A stretch of 6,425 bases of DNA from an uncultured bacterium (GCA_905215765.1 CAJMRP010000109.1:1-6425); one strand, 5' to 3'. Positions 1 through 5,585 are shown, counted from the stretch's first letter. The notes: generated by a model not told the origin, from the sequence alone. Program-made: numbers and translations.

Positions 1-70
1 CCAGGAACGCCCCCACATAAATCAGTCCCCACATGAGCCGTCCCTTCTTTCTCGTCTTTGTCTTACTCAC
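1..70 (-). CDS. 5' end of an unidentified ORF, cut by the window edge
   Basis: A GTG codon at 70-68 opens a frame that stays open for 23 codons to the window edge. It shares four bases (GTGA) with the stop of the 32-residue ORF upstream. A GGAGG lies 9 nt before the GTG, inside the end of that ORF, which suggests translational coupling. The visible N-terminus is strongly basic (Lys and Arg residues) and then turns hydrophobic (MWGLIYVGAFL). This fits the start of a membrane protein with a cytoplasmic N-terminus. I do not recognise the family and too little is visible to assign a function. Because it follows decayed rnf sequence, it could also be part of a degraded region. Confidence 0.35.
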   Translation of the reverse strand, partial: MSKTKTRKKGRLMWGLIYVGAFL

Positions 71-165
71 AGGAAGTTCCCTCCAAACAGAGTGCCGCCC
101 AGCAGCAGGCCCAGAACCAGTCCAAGGCCGCCCAATACCCCTACGCCGATCAAAACAGCAGTCAT
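67..165 (-). CDS. 32-residue hydrophobic ORF, possibly an rnfB 5' remnant
   Basis: This ORF starts at ATG 165-163, with a purine-rich GAGAGGGG 7 nt upstream, and encodes 32 residues that are almost all Gly, Leu and Val: one predicted membrane helix and little else. The N-terminus (MTAVLIGVGVLGGLGLVLGL) resembles the membrane anchor at the start of RnfB/RsxB. It lies directly downstream of an RnfA C-terminus, which is where rnfB sits in rnf operons. A functional RnfB continues for more than 150 residues with cysteine motifs for Fe-S clusters. This one stops after 32 residues, and I found no matching continuation in the other frames, so I read it as a 5' remnant left by a deletion. It could instead be a genuine small membrane protein coupled to the next ORF. 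Confidence 0.45.
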   Translation of the reverse strand: MTAVLIGVGVLGGLGLVLGLLLGGTLFGGNFL

Positions 166-184
166 TCGTGAGCCCCTCTCTTTC

Positions 185-247
185 TTACTGAATCAGGCCC
201 GAGAAGCCCTGGAACGCAAGGGACATCAGGCCGGCCGTAATCAGCGC
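185..247 (-). pseudogene. rnfA: RnfA (RsxA) C-terminal fragment
   Basis: The last 20 codons of the open frame ending at TAA 187-185 read [19 protein letters not shown] plus a final Gln. This nearly matches the end of RnfA/RsxA, whose E. coli form ends [21 protein letters not shown]. RnfA is a roughly 190-residue, six-helix inner-membrane subunit of the Rnf/Rsx complex, which links ferredoxin and NAD redox reactions to ion transport. Only about a tenth of the protein remains; the upstream part is replaced in frame by the start of an IS110 transposase. No other rnf gene is intact in the window, so this is a broken copy. An intact rnf locus may exist elsewhere in the genome. Confidence 0.75.
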
Positions 248-400
248 ACCGGGGAACCCATCCATCCACCCGGCGATCTCGCCCCAGGGGTTGCCGGGGA
301 ACCTCCTCGTCACGGCCTCGCCGGTGTCCGCGTCGAGGGCGCAGACGGTGGTCGACCTCAGGTGGACGTCCATCCCGAACGCGGTAGAATACTTTGGCAT
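248..400 (-). pseudogene. IS110-family transposase, N-terminal remnant
   Basis: From ATG 400-398, with a good GGGAGG ribosome binding site just upstream, about 50 codons match the start of IS110-family transposases: MPKYSTAFGMDVHLRSTTV followed by CALDADTGEAVTRRFPGNPW. The Asp in FGMDVH is the first acidic residue of the RuvC-like DEDD catalytic fold. A complete IS110 transposase has roughly 330-420 residues, with the other acidic residues and a C-terminal Tnp_20 domain carrying the essential serine. All of that is missing. The frame runs without a stop into the RnfA tail, giving a 71-codon chimera. The junction is near codon 51. The protein cannot be an active transposase. The junction could reflect insertion near rnfA followed by a deletion that removed the rest of both genes. 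Confidence 0.75.
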
Positions 401-439
401 GGGAGCCTCCCAACCTCGTTGCGGCGCGGCTGCGCCTAT

Positions 440-508
440 GGCACTTCAACATCATTGTCGCAGCCCCGACCCGCGGTCACGAGTGGGGGCTCCTATCTTT
501 TTAGTGCC
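440..508 (-). other. Nested inverted repeats upstream of the IS110 remnant (possible bridge-RNA relic)
   Basis: The non-coding stretch before the IS110 start holds three nested stems. The outer arms are GGCACT (440-445) and AGTGCC (503-508). The middle arms are AGCCCC (462-467) and GGGGCT (486-491). The inner hairpin is GACC (468-471) with GGTC (475-478) around a 3-nt loop. Unpaired strands lie between the outer and middle stems on both sides (446-461 and 492-502). IS110-group elements encode a structured bridge RNA with internal guide loops between the left element end and the transposase start, on the transposase strand. Position and fold fit that idea, but no guide pairing could be tested because the right end of the element is gone. 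Confidence 0.35.
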
Positions 509-558
509 CTCGGATTGGGTCATAGTGTCTGTCTACGCCAAAACATCGGCGTTGTCGG

Positions 559-606
559 GCCGGCACTTGGGGACGTTCCTTTTCTGCCGGCACCTTGGGA
601 CACTCC
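559..606. repeat. Two tandem GCCGGCAC-type repeat units
   Basis: Two 21-nt units lie at 559-579 and 586-606, a period of 27 nt. Each begins GCCGGCAC and they match at 17 of 21 positions. The first unit contains a 23-nt stretch (561-583, centred on CTTGGGGACGTTCC) that recurs exactly at 6370-6392. I read these as copies of a short dispersed intergenic repeat, probably REP-like and possibly mobilised in trans by a REP-associated transposase. No such transposase is in the window. The location just outside the IS110 flank suggests a spot where repeats accumulate. Confidence 0.6.
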
Positions 607-625
607 CAACGACTACCCGCAAAAT

Positions 626-718
626 GAGAGTGGATAATCTTCCGTTTTTGACCTGTGCGGGCTCGAAATGGGAGATTATCCACGCTCGTTAGATAAGCGT
701 CCAAAAATCCACGCTCGT
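626..718 (-). repeat. Hairpin-forming ~95-bp intergenic repeat, copy 1
   Basis: This copy matches 2103-2199 along its whole length apart from point changes and a 2-nt length difference in the hairpin loop. It contains inverted arms at 626-643 and 669-686 that match at 16 of 18 positions. A 12-nt motif, ATCCACGCTCGT, occurs at 678-689 and again at 707-718. The element lies 24 nt beyond the fic stop codon. Read on the fic strand it starts with the tandem motif and ends with the hairpin. The two mismatches in the left arm (at 629 and 641) suggest this copy is older than copy 2. It could act as a 3' stem-loop for fic, but no T-run follows the hairpin. Confidence 0.7.
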
Positions 719-742
719 TTTAATTTGGCTGGGCTGCGGTGC

Positions 743-1915
743 CTACCTAATCGGCTCAGCGTCTTCCCTGAGAATCGAAAGATACTCTTCATACCCGTAC
801 TGTCGGTATCTCTGTCTTGACTCGTCGAGCGGACGGAGGATACCCAATTCTTCAAATGATTTGACGAGCGAGCTCGCGGTACTCCTACCGATATCGAGTC
901 GGGCAGCGATAAATGCGGTGTCGAGGATGGGATGCTCTTCAAGAAGGCTCAGCAGCCTTTGTCCGTTTGCGACAGTCCTTCCGAGATTTTCGGTAATGGC
1001 TGCCGTCGAACGGTTATGGAGATCAACAAGACTCTTTAAAGACCCTACCGAGTCCTTCGCGCTCTCAAGAAGACTGGCGCAGAAAAACTCTATCCATTCC
1101 TCGTAAGTTCCTCGTTCCCTTACGGATGTGAGTTGTCGGTAGTACTCGCTTCGATTTTTCTTGAACTGGAACGATGGATAGAACAAGCAAGAATGAAGAA
1201 CGCCATCATTGATGAGCATAAGTGTAATGAGAAGCCTGCCCAGGCGACCGTTTCCGTCTAGGAATGGATGGGCAGTTTCAAATTGGTAATGGACGAGCGC
1301 CGCCCGCACGATCGGATCCATTTCGACTTGAGGCTCATTGATAAATCGTTCGAGGTCCTGGAGCGTGTTGCTCAAATCTTCAATGTTTGGGGGGACGAAC
1401 GATGCAGTTGCAATGGTGCAGCCTGAGGGGCCAATCCAGTTTTGTGAGGAGCGCAGCTCGCCTGGATTCTTCTCCGTTCCGCGCACTCCGTCCAGCAGGA
1501 CCGCATGAACCTGCCTGAGAAGTCTCGTACACAAGGGCATCTTTTTGAGCAGTTCTACGCCGCGGTCGACAGCACGGACATAATTCACGACATCTGCGAC
1601 ATCTTTATGATGGAGTTGGGTTTGCGATGGACTAAGTAGGTCGTCAAACGTGCACTGGGTTCCCTCAATTTGCGAAGAAAGGAGTGCTTCTTTGCGCACA
1701 TACATTGTCAGATACATGTCGGCGTTGGGAACAAAGTAGAGCATGCCTTCAAGCTCTCCAAGCTTTCGTGAGCATGTGGAAAGCGTGCGATAGGTTTCCT
1801 CAGTGAGGTTTAGCTGCCTCAATGATTGCAAGGGCGTTGGCAAAAACGAATAGTAAGCCAATTTCCCCGATAGATTATTGCGGAGCGTTCCCTGGCCGTT
1901 CTCCTCGATTTGCAT
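743..1915 (-). CDS. Fic-domain protein AMP-transferase with C-terminal winged helix
   Basis: Fic enzymes transfer AMP from ATP to a hydroxyl side chain of a target protein in the cytoplasm; the target here is unknown. With the start chosen below the protein has 390 residues. Residues 80-85, SSQIEG, match the inhibitory (S/T)xxxE(G/N) motif and precede the catalytic core, which makes this a class II, self-inhibited Fic protein with an N-terminal Fic_N-type domain. Residues ~152-176 correspond to the substrate-docking flap. Residues 216-227, HPFLDGNGRLGR, are a complete active-site loop with catalytic His216. Residues ~320-385 look like a winged helix-turn-helix (TAFIAARLDIGRSTASSLV), an arrangement also seen in Shewanella SoFic. 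I start at ATG 1915 because GGAGG lies 5 nt upstream of it; ATG 1927 has no such site. The gene is more AT-rich than its neighbours and lies between two copies of a palindromic repeat, which suggests horizontal acquisition. The winged helix may bind the half-sites upstream. Confidence 0.9.
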   Translation of the reverse strand: MQIEENGQGTLRNNLSGKLAYYSFLPTPLQSLRQLNLTEETYRTLSTCSRKLGELEGMLYFVPNADMYLTMYVRKEALLSSQIEGTQCTFDDLLSPSQTQLHHKDVADVVNYVRAVDRGVELLKKMPLCTRLLRQVHAVLLDGVRGTEKNPGELRSSQNWIGPSGCTIATASFVPPNIEDLSNTLQDLERFINEPQVEMDPIVRAALVHYQFETAHPFLDGNGRLGRLLITLMLINDGVLHSCLFYPSFQFKKNRSEYYRQLTSVRERGTYEEWIEFFCASLLESAKDSVGSLKSLVDLHNRSTAAITENLGRTVANGQRLLSLLEEHPILDTAFIAARLDIGRSTASSLVKSFEELGILRPLDESRQRYRQYGYEEYLSILREDAEPIR

Positions 1916-1941
1916 CGCGCCCTCCATATCTTTAGTGCCGG

Positions 1942-2043
1942 AAACTCGTTATTAGGCTAATCATATCAATTCTAATAACGAGTTTATGGCGAAAATAGTT
2001 ATTAGATTCGATTTGAATGATCTAATGACGAGAAGTCGTTATT
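1942..2043. promoter_or_regulatory. Operator-like array of TTATTAG/CTAATAA half-sites upstream of fic
   Basis: A perfect 14-bp inverted repeat has arms AAACTCGTTATTAG (1942-1955) and its complement (1972-1985), with a 16-nt spacer and 30 nt between arm centres. A second, imperfect pair lies at 1998-2007 (GTTATTAGAT) and 2020-2029 (ATCTAATGAC), matching at 9 of 10. A further partial half-site, GTCGTTATT, is at 2035-2043. The array is AT-rich and begins 26 bp upstream of the fic start. This arrangement is typical of a multi-dimer repressor operator. The natural candidate binder is the winged helix of the Fic protein itself, which is an inference. No -35/-10 pair could be placed with confidence; a TATGAT on the minus strand lies between the arms of the first pair. 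Confidence 0.6.
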
Positions 2044-2102
2044 GCTTTGGTGCAAGGTGGTCGAGTGGTCCCTCGGGCGCAGAGGAAAACGGATCATTCA
2101 AC

Positions 2103-2199
2103 ACGAGCGTGGATAATCTCCCGTTTTTGGCCCCCGTGTAGGCTCAAAGTGGGAGATTATCCACGCTCGTTAGATAGGCGTCCAAAAATCCACGCTCGT
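2103..2199 (-). repeat. Hairpin-forming ~95-bp intergenic repeat, copy 2
   Basis: This is the better preserved copy. It has perfect 20-bp inverted arms at 2103-2122 and 2151-2170 around a 28-nt loop. The 12-nt motif ATCCACGCTCGT occurs at 2159-2170 and 2188-2199, and its complement at 2103-2114, so three copies of the motif build the element. It begins 2 nt beyond the stop codon of the rpiR-type gene. Copy 1 has the same relation and orientation to the fic stop. This points to a preferred location at the 3' ends of genes, as for REP-type elements. A role as a 3' RNA stem-loop is possible; no T-run follows it. Confidence 0.75.
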
Positions 2200-2201
2200 C
2201 G

Positions 2202-3056
2202 CTACTTGAGCCCGGGTAGGCGGGTGTAGGGGAATGAGCGCTCTAGGAATTCGGAGCAGCGGTCGTAATCTTTGGCGAAGTAGCTGCTGTAGAGCGAATC
2301 GAGCACGTATTGCACGGCGATGTGGCTGGCGAACTGTGTGATGCGATGCGTCATGCTCTCGTGGTCACTCACCGTAAGGTAGGCGGCAAAGCCGGGGTGA
2401 ATGCGAGCGCAATAAGGCGTGCCGATGACGATGACCGGGACATGCCGACTGCTGAGGATCGGCAAGATGTCCTTGAGGTTGGGGGCAAGGCCGCTGTAGG
2501 AGATGACGATTGCCGCATGGTCGGGACCCGAGGCGAGTGCCGTTCGCACCTGGGCCTCGACACCGTTGTGGCACGTTGCGCTTTTACCGGCGGAGAGCAG
2601 GCGATCGTGGAACATTCCCGCTGGATAGAGGTTGTGCGAGCCCGTGTAGATGTCGACCTGTCGGGCGTTCGCGATGAGCTTGGCGGCGTGGTCAAGCTGC
2701 GTGGGGTCGAGCAGCTCCTGCGTTTCGGCCAGCGTAGTCTGGTAGAGCCCCTCCATGCGCTCCATAACCTGCGCAGGGGTGGACGCGGCGTCGAAGGGAA
2801 AGTTGATATCCACGTCGCGTCGGTTGCCCGATTCGGTTGCCAGGCGGATGAGCTCAACCTTGAGGTCCTTGAAGCCCTCGAGGCCGAGCTTTTTGCAAAA
2901 CCGGTGCACGCTCGCAACAGAAACGTTGGTGCGCGCGGCAAATTCCTTAATCGAAAGCCCGCGGATGTCCTCGCCGATGGCAAGGGCTGCAATGCCGAGC
3001 TGTTGCTCGGTGGGGGTGAGGCCCTGCGCCTCGGTGATCTTGCGTTTGATATCCAT
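2202..3056 (-). CDS. RpiR/MurR-family transcriptional regulator (HTH + SIS)
   Basis: A cytoplasmic DNA-binding regulator of 284 residues, the usual length for the family. Residues ~1-77 form the HTH_6 (RpiR) domain, with the helix-turn-helix around 34-56 (LSIKEFAARTNVSVASVHRF) followed by the typical KKLGLEGFKDLK. Residues ~120-250 form a SIS sugar-isomerase fold, with the strand-loops DIYTGSHN and VISYSG that in SIS domains bind phosphosugars. I start at ATG 3056 because GGGAG lies 5 nt upstream; a TTG at 3086 would add ten residues without a comparable site. The gene is divergent from a 6-phospho-beta-glucosidase with a 202-bp shared upstream region. The most likely job is therefore control of that gene, with a phosphosugar such as a phosphorylated beta-glucoside as effector. 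The effector, and whether it activates or represses, cannot be read from the sequence. Confidence 0.9.
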   Translation of the reverse strand: MDIKRKITEAQGLTPTEQQLGIAALAIGEDIRGLSIKEFAARTNVSVASVHRFCKKLGLEGFKDLKVELIRLATESGNRRDVDINFPFDAASTPAQVMERMEGLYQTTLAETQELLDPTQLDHAAKLIANARQVDIYTGSHNLYPAGMFHDRLLSAGKSATCHNGVEAQVRTALASGPDHAAIVISYSGLAPNLKDILPILSSRHVPVIVIGTPYCARIHPGFAAYLTVSDHESMTHRITQFASHIAVQYVLDSLYSSYFAKDYDRCSEFLERSFPYTRLPGLK

Positions 3057-3075
3057 GCGAACTCCCACACTCGCC

Positions 3076-3109
3076 AAACCTGCCAAAAAGGGACAGGTTT
3101 ATTTTGGCA
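3076..3109. promoter_or_regulatory. Inverted repeats between the regulator and the GH1 gene
   Basis: Two interleaved inverted repeats lie 20 bp upstream of the regulator start. TGCCAAAA (3081-3088) pairs with TTTTGGCA (3102-3109), and AAACCTG (3076-3082) pairs with CAGGTTT (3094-3100). Both are perfect. The location in a divergent intergenic region fits an operator for the RpiR-type protein. The core GGGACAGG is somewhat reminiscent of the GGGGACG repeats in this window, so a dispersed repeat is an alternative. I could not place convincing promoters for either gene in 3057-3258. Confidence 0.4.
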
Positions 3110-3258
3110 CGTTTCGGTCGGTACCAGGAAGTGTCAGGGACGGGGCGGCGGCGGTCCGTGGGCGCGAAAAGAAGTATCGGGTTTAGCGTGCCCACTTCTG
3201 CCCGTCCCGCGCGTGGGAGATACTCAGCTTATCGACCCGCGATGCAAAGGAGATGCTC

Positions 3259-4707
3259 ATGGCAAACATCAAGTTCCCCGAGGGTTTCTATTGGGGTGGC
3301 GCCACCGCTGCCAACCAGTTTGAGGGCGCTTGGAACGTGGACGGCCGCGGTGCTTCTGTCGACGATCATTTCTTGGGCGGCAGCTACAAGGAGCCGCGTC
3401 AGATTACGATCGACATCGACCCCAACCGCTTCTACCCCAATCATGACGGTATCGATTTCTACCATCACTACGAGGAGGACATCGCGCTGTTCGCCGAGAT
3501 GGGCTTTACCATGTTCCGCATGTCCATCTCCTGGAGCCGTATCTTTCCCAACGGCGACGACGCTGAGCCCAACGAGGCCGGCCTCGCCTTCTACGACCGC
3601 GTCTTCGACTGCCTGCGTGCCCACAATATCGAGCCGCTCGTGACCCTCTCGCACTACGAGATGCCCTATCACCTGGTCGAGAAATACAACGGCTGGGCGA
3701 GCCGCGAGCTCATCGGTTTCTTTGAGAAGTACTGCCAGACCGTCTTCGACCGCTATCAGGACAAGGTTAAGTTCTGGCTCACCTTCAACGAGATCAACTG
3801 CGGTACTCAGGATATGGGCAACCTCTTTGAGACCAGCATGATTCAGGGCTTTGAGGGTCCGGCGTCGGCGGTCCACACCACGCCGCAGGCTCGTATGCAG
3901 GCGCTGCATCACCAGTTTGTCGCCAGTGGCCGCGTCGTGCGCTATGCCCACGAGCATTACCCGCAGTTTAAGATGGGCAACATGGACTGCTTCATCCTTT
4001 CCTATGCCGCCACGTGCGATCCGGCCGACGTGTTCGCCACGCAGCAGGAGATGAATACCATGAACTGGTACTGCTCCGACGTGCAGGTGCGCGGCAAGTA
4101 CCCGTTCTATGCCAAGCGCTTCTGGGCCGAGAACGATGTTGAGCTCGTGATGGAGGACGGCGACCTGCAGGATATCGCCGACGGCAAGGTCGATTTCTAC
4201 ACCTTTAGCTACTACATGTCCGGCACCGTGGGCACCCACAAGGACCACGAGATGACCGAGGGCAACATGACCTTTGGCGGCAAGAATCCCTATCTGGAGT
4301 CCACCGACTGGGGCTGGCAGATCGATCCGCTGGGCCTGCGTATCGCCCTCAACGAGATTTACGCCCGCTACGAGATTCCGCTGATGGTGGTCGAGAACGG
4401 CATGGGCGCCTACGACGAGATCGAGGAGGACGGCTCCATCCACGACCCGTATCGCATCGCCTACTTGCAGAGCCACATCAAGGCCATGGGCGAGGCCATT
4501 GCCGACGGTGTTGACCTGATTGCCTACACCTGGTGGGGTCCCATCGATCTGGTTTCCGCCGGCACTGGCGAGATGCGCAAGCGCTACGGCTTCATCCACG
4601 TCGATAAGTACGACGACGGCACCGGTACTTACGAGCGCCGCCGCAAGGACAGCTTCTTCGCATACCAGAGGATCATCAAGTCCAACGGCACCGAGGGCTT
4701 GGATTAA
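3259..4707 (+). CDS. bglA: 6-phospho-beta-glucosidase, glycoside hydrolase family 1
   Basis: This enzyme hydrolyses phosphorylated beta-glucosides, such as 6-phospho-cellobiose or phospho-aryl glucosides made by a PTS, to glucose 6-phosphate and the aglycone or glucose, in the cytoplasm. The 482 residues form one full GH1 barrel. The start FPEGFYWGGATAANQFEGAW is the GH1 N-terminal signature. Glu178 in TFNEIN is the acid/base and Glu379 in VVENG the nucleophile. Ser433, Lys441 and Tyr443 in LVSAGTGEMRKRYGFIHVD form the phosphate-binding signature that separates phospho-glycosidases from ordinary beta-glucosidases. Overall it is close to the AscB/BglA type of E. coli; the symbol is generic. 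I start at ATG 3259 because AAGGAG (3247-3252) is 6 nt upstream; the ATG at 3253 directly abuts that site. It is divergent from the RpiR-type regulator, which probably controls it. No PTS permease gene is adjacent, so the sugar taken up is not defined here. Confidence 0.93.
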   Translation: MANIKFPEGFYWGGATAANQFEGAWNVDGRGASVDDHFLGGSYKEPRQITIDIDPNRFYPNHDGIDFYHHYEEDIALFAEMGFTMFRMSISWSRIFPNGDDAEPNEAGLAFYDRVFDCLRAHNIEPLVTLSHYEMPYHLVEKYNGWASRELIGFFEKYCQTVFDRYQDKVKFWLTFNEINCGTQDMGNLFETSMIQGFEGPASAVHTTPQARMQALHHQFVASGRVVRYAHEHYPQFKMGNMDCFILSYAATCDPADVFATQQEMNTMNWYCSDVQVRGKYPFYAKRFWAENDVELVMEDGDLQDIADGKVDFYTFSYYMSGTVGTHKDHEMTEGNMTFGGKNPYLESTDWGWQIDPLGLRIALNEIYARYEIPLMVVENGMGAYDEIEEDGSIHDPYRIAYLQSHIKAMGEAIADGVDLIAYTWWGPIDLVSAGTGEMRKRYGFIHVDKYDDGTGTYERRRKDSFFAYQRIIKSNGTEGLD

Positions 4708-4755
4708 TCGACAATATGAGTGCCACTGGGGAAAAGGTTTTGGGAAGGGCTTGGA

Positions 4756-4776
4756 AGGGCTTGCAATTCGAGCCCT
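4756..4776 (+). terminator. Weak stem-loop after the GH1 gene
   Basis: AGGGCT (4756-4761) and AGCCCT (4771-4776) form a 6-bp stem with a 9-nt loop, 49 nt beyond the stop codon. No T-run follows (CACCTTAG), so efficient intrinsic termination is doubtful. A promoter for the next gene begins only 5 nt later. Confidence 0.2.
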
Positions 4777-4780
4777 CACC

Positions 4781-4809
4781 TTAGCAATTTGATCATTTGG
4801 CACTATAAT
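4781..4809 (+). promoter_or_regulatory. Sigma-70-type promoter of the EIIA-Glc gene
   Basis: A perfect TATAAT -10 box lies at 4804-4809, with TTAGCA (4 of 6 to consensus) as -35 at 4781-4786 and a spacing of 17 nt. Transcription would start near 4816, giving a leader of about 43 nt before the ATG at 4859. This indicates that the PTS gene has its own promoter and is not only read through from the GH1 gene. Confidence 0.65.
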
Positions 4810-4858
4810 CACCATAGGCATGCGCATAGCGTTGCGCTTAATCAAGAGGAGAAAACGT

Positions 4859-5395
4859 ATGGGTCTGTTTGATATGTTCAAGAAGAAGGCTGAGCCCGCG
4901 GCAGCTGCTGCTCCGGCCTCCATCTCTGCTTCTGCCGGCGCCGACGTGCTGTGCTCGCCCGTCAAGGGCAAGGTCATCAAGATGGCCGACGTGCCCGATC
5001 CCGTCTTTGGTGGCGAGGTTCTGGGCAAGGGCTGCGCCGTGTGGCCCGAGGACGACCTGGTCTACGCCCCCTGCGACGGCAAGGTGACCGTCACCATGGG
5101 TCACGCCGTGGGTCTGCAGTCCGATAGCGGCATCGAGGTTCTGGTGCACGTTGGCGTCGATACCGTCAACATGAACGGCGACGGCTTCGAGGGCTTCGTC
5201 AAGGCCGACGACGTCGTGAAGGCCGGCCAGCCCATACTCAAGATCGACCGCGCCAAGATCGCTGCCGCCGGTTACAAGGACTGCGTCGTCGTGGCCGTGT
5301 CCAACACTGCCGAGTTTGCCGATGTCGAGCTCGCCGTCGAGGCCGAGTCTGCCGTCGCCGCCGGTGACGCCATCGTTAAGGTCGTCCGCAAGTAG
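4859..5395 (+). CDS. crr: PTS glucose-type EIIA protein (EIIA-Glc)
   Basis: A soluble phosphocarrier of 178 residues. It accepts phosphate from HPr and passes it to the EIIB domain of a sugar permease; in many bacteria it also has regulatory roles. The N-terminus MGLFDMFKKK matches the amphipathic start of E. coli EIIA-Glc (MGLFDKL). Residues 11-29 are an Ala-rich linker, and the EIIA barrel covers about 30-178. His97 in IEVLVHVGVDTV is the expected phosphorylated residue and His82 in MGHAVGLQSDSG its active-site partner. I start at ATG 4859 because AGAGGAG lies just upstream; an in-frame ATG at 4820 would add 13 mostly basic residues and lacks a site. It follows the 6-phospho-beta-glucosidase but has its own promoter and terminator, so it is probably a general EIIA serving permeases encoded elsewhere. 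Confidence 0.93.
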   Translation: MGLFDMFKKKAEPAAAAAPASISASAGADVLCSPVKGKVIKMADVPDPVFGGEVLGKGCAVWPEDDLVYAPCDGKVTVTMGHAVGLQSDSGIEVLVHVGVDTVNMNGDGFEGFVKADDVVKAGQPILKIDRAKIAAAGYKDCVVVAVSNTAEFADVELAVEAESAVAAGDAIVKVVRK

Positions 5396-5418
5396 TCTGC
5401 GGCATCCAGAAGATGCAC

Positions 5419-5451
5419 AAGGGTGGTCGGGTTATCCGGCCACCCTTTTTT
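5419..5451 (+). terminator. Intrinsic terminator of the EIIA gene
   Basis: AAGGGTGGTCGG (5419-5430) pairs with CCGGCCACCCTT (5436-5447) around a 5-nt loop, giving 11 Watson-Crick pairs and one G-T wobble. The stem runs into six T residues (5446-5451). It lies 24 nt after the stop codon and is a textbook rho-independent terminator. Confidence 0.93.
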
Positions 5452-5585
5452 AATAGGCTGAGCAGGCGCATTTTATTGCAGGGGGCTTGCTTTATGGGCC
5501 ATTCACTCGTCAAATTGAGCCGCCCGCGCTTTTGCGACGTAGGGGTTTGGACGGAGCCGCTAATATGGACTTACTGTCACGACGT

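Noticed and set aside
92..692. Plus-strand open frames over the IS110/rnf scar and the repeats
   Set aside because: They run antisense to the IS110 remnant and through repeats, and their products match nothing recognisable.
626..2199. CRISPR-like array from the repeated 12-nt and ~95-nt sequences
   Set aside because: Only two distant copies exist, with a gene between them and no regular spacers.
1916..2201. A separate small antitoxin gene next to fic
   Set aside because: No supported ORF is present. The inhibitory SSQIEG motif is inside the Fic protein itself, so a class I type partner is not expected.
2047..2229. A 60-codon plus-strand open frame between fic and the RpiR-type gene
   Set aside because: Most of it is translation of the palindromic repeat and the 3' end of the opposite gene; it has no ribosome binding site that supports it.
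2310..3323. A 337-codon open frame on the plus strand opposite the RpiR-type gene
   Set aside because: It is antisense to a clear HTH-SIS gene and crosses into the GH1 start; the protein is Arg/Gly/Val-rich with no recognisable fold.
3229..5028. A 599-codon open frame on the minus strand opposite the GH1 and EIIA genes
   Set aside because: It is a mirror of two well-recognised GC-rich genes, has low-complexity Val/Ala/His/Leu composition and no domain that I recognise.
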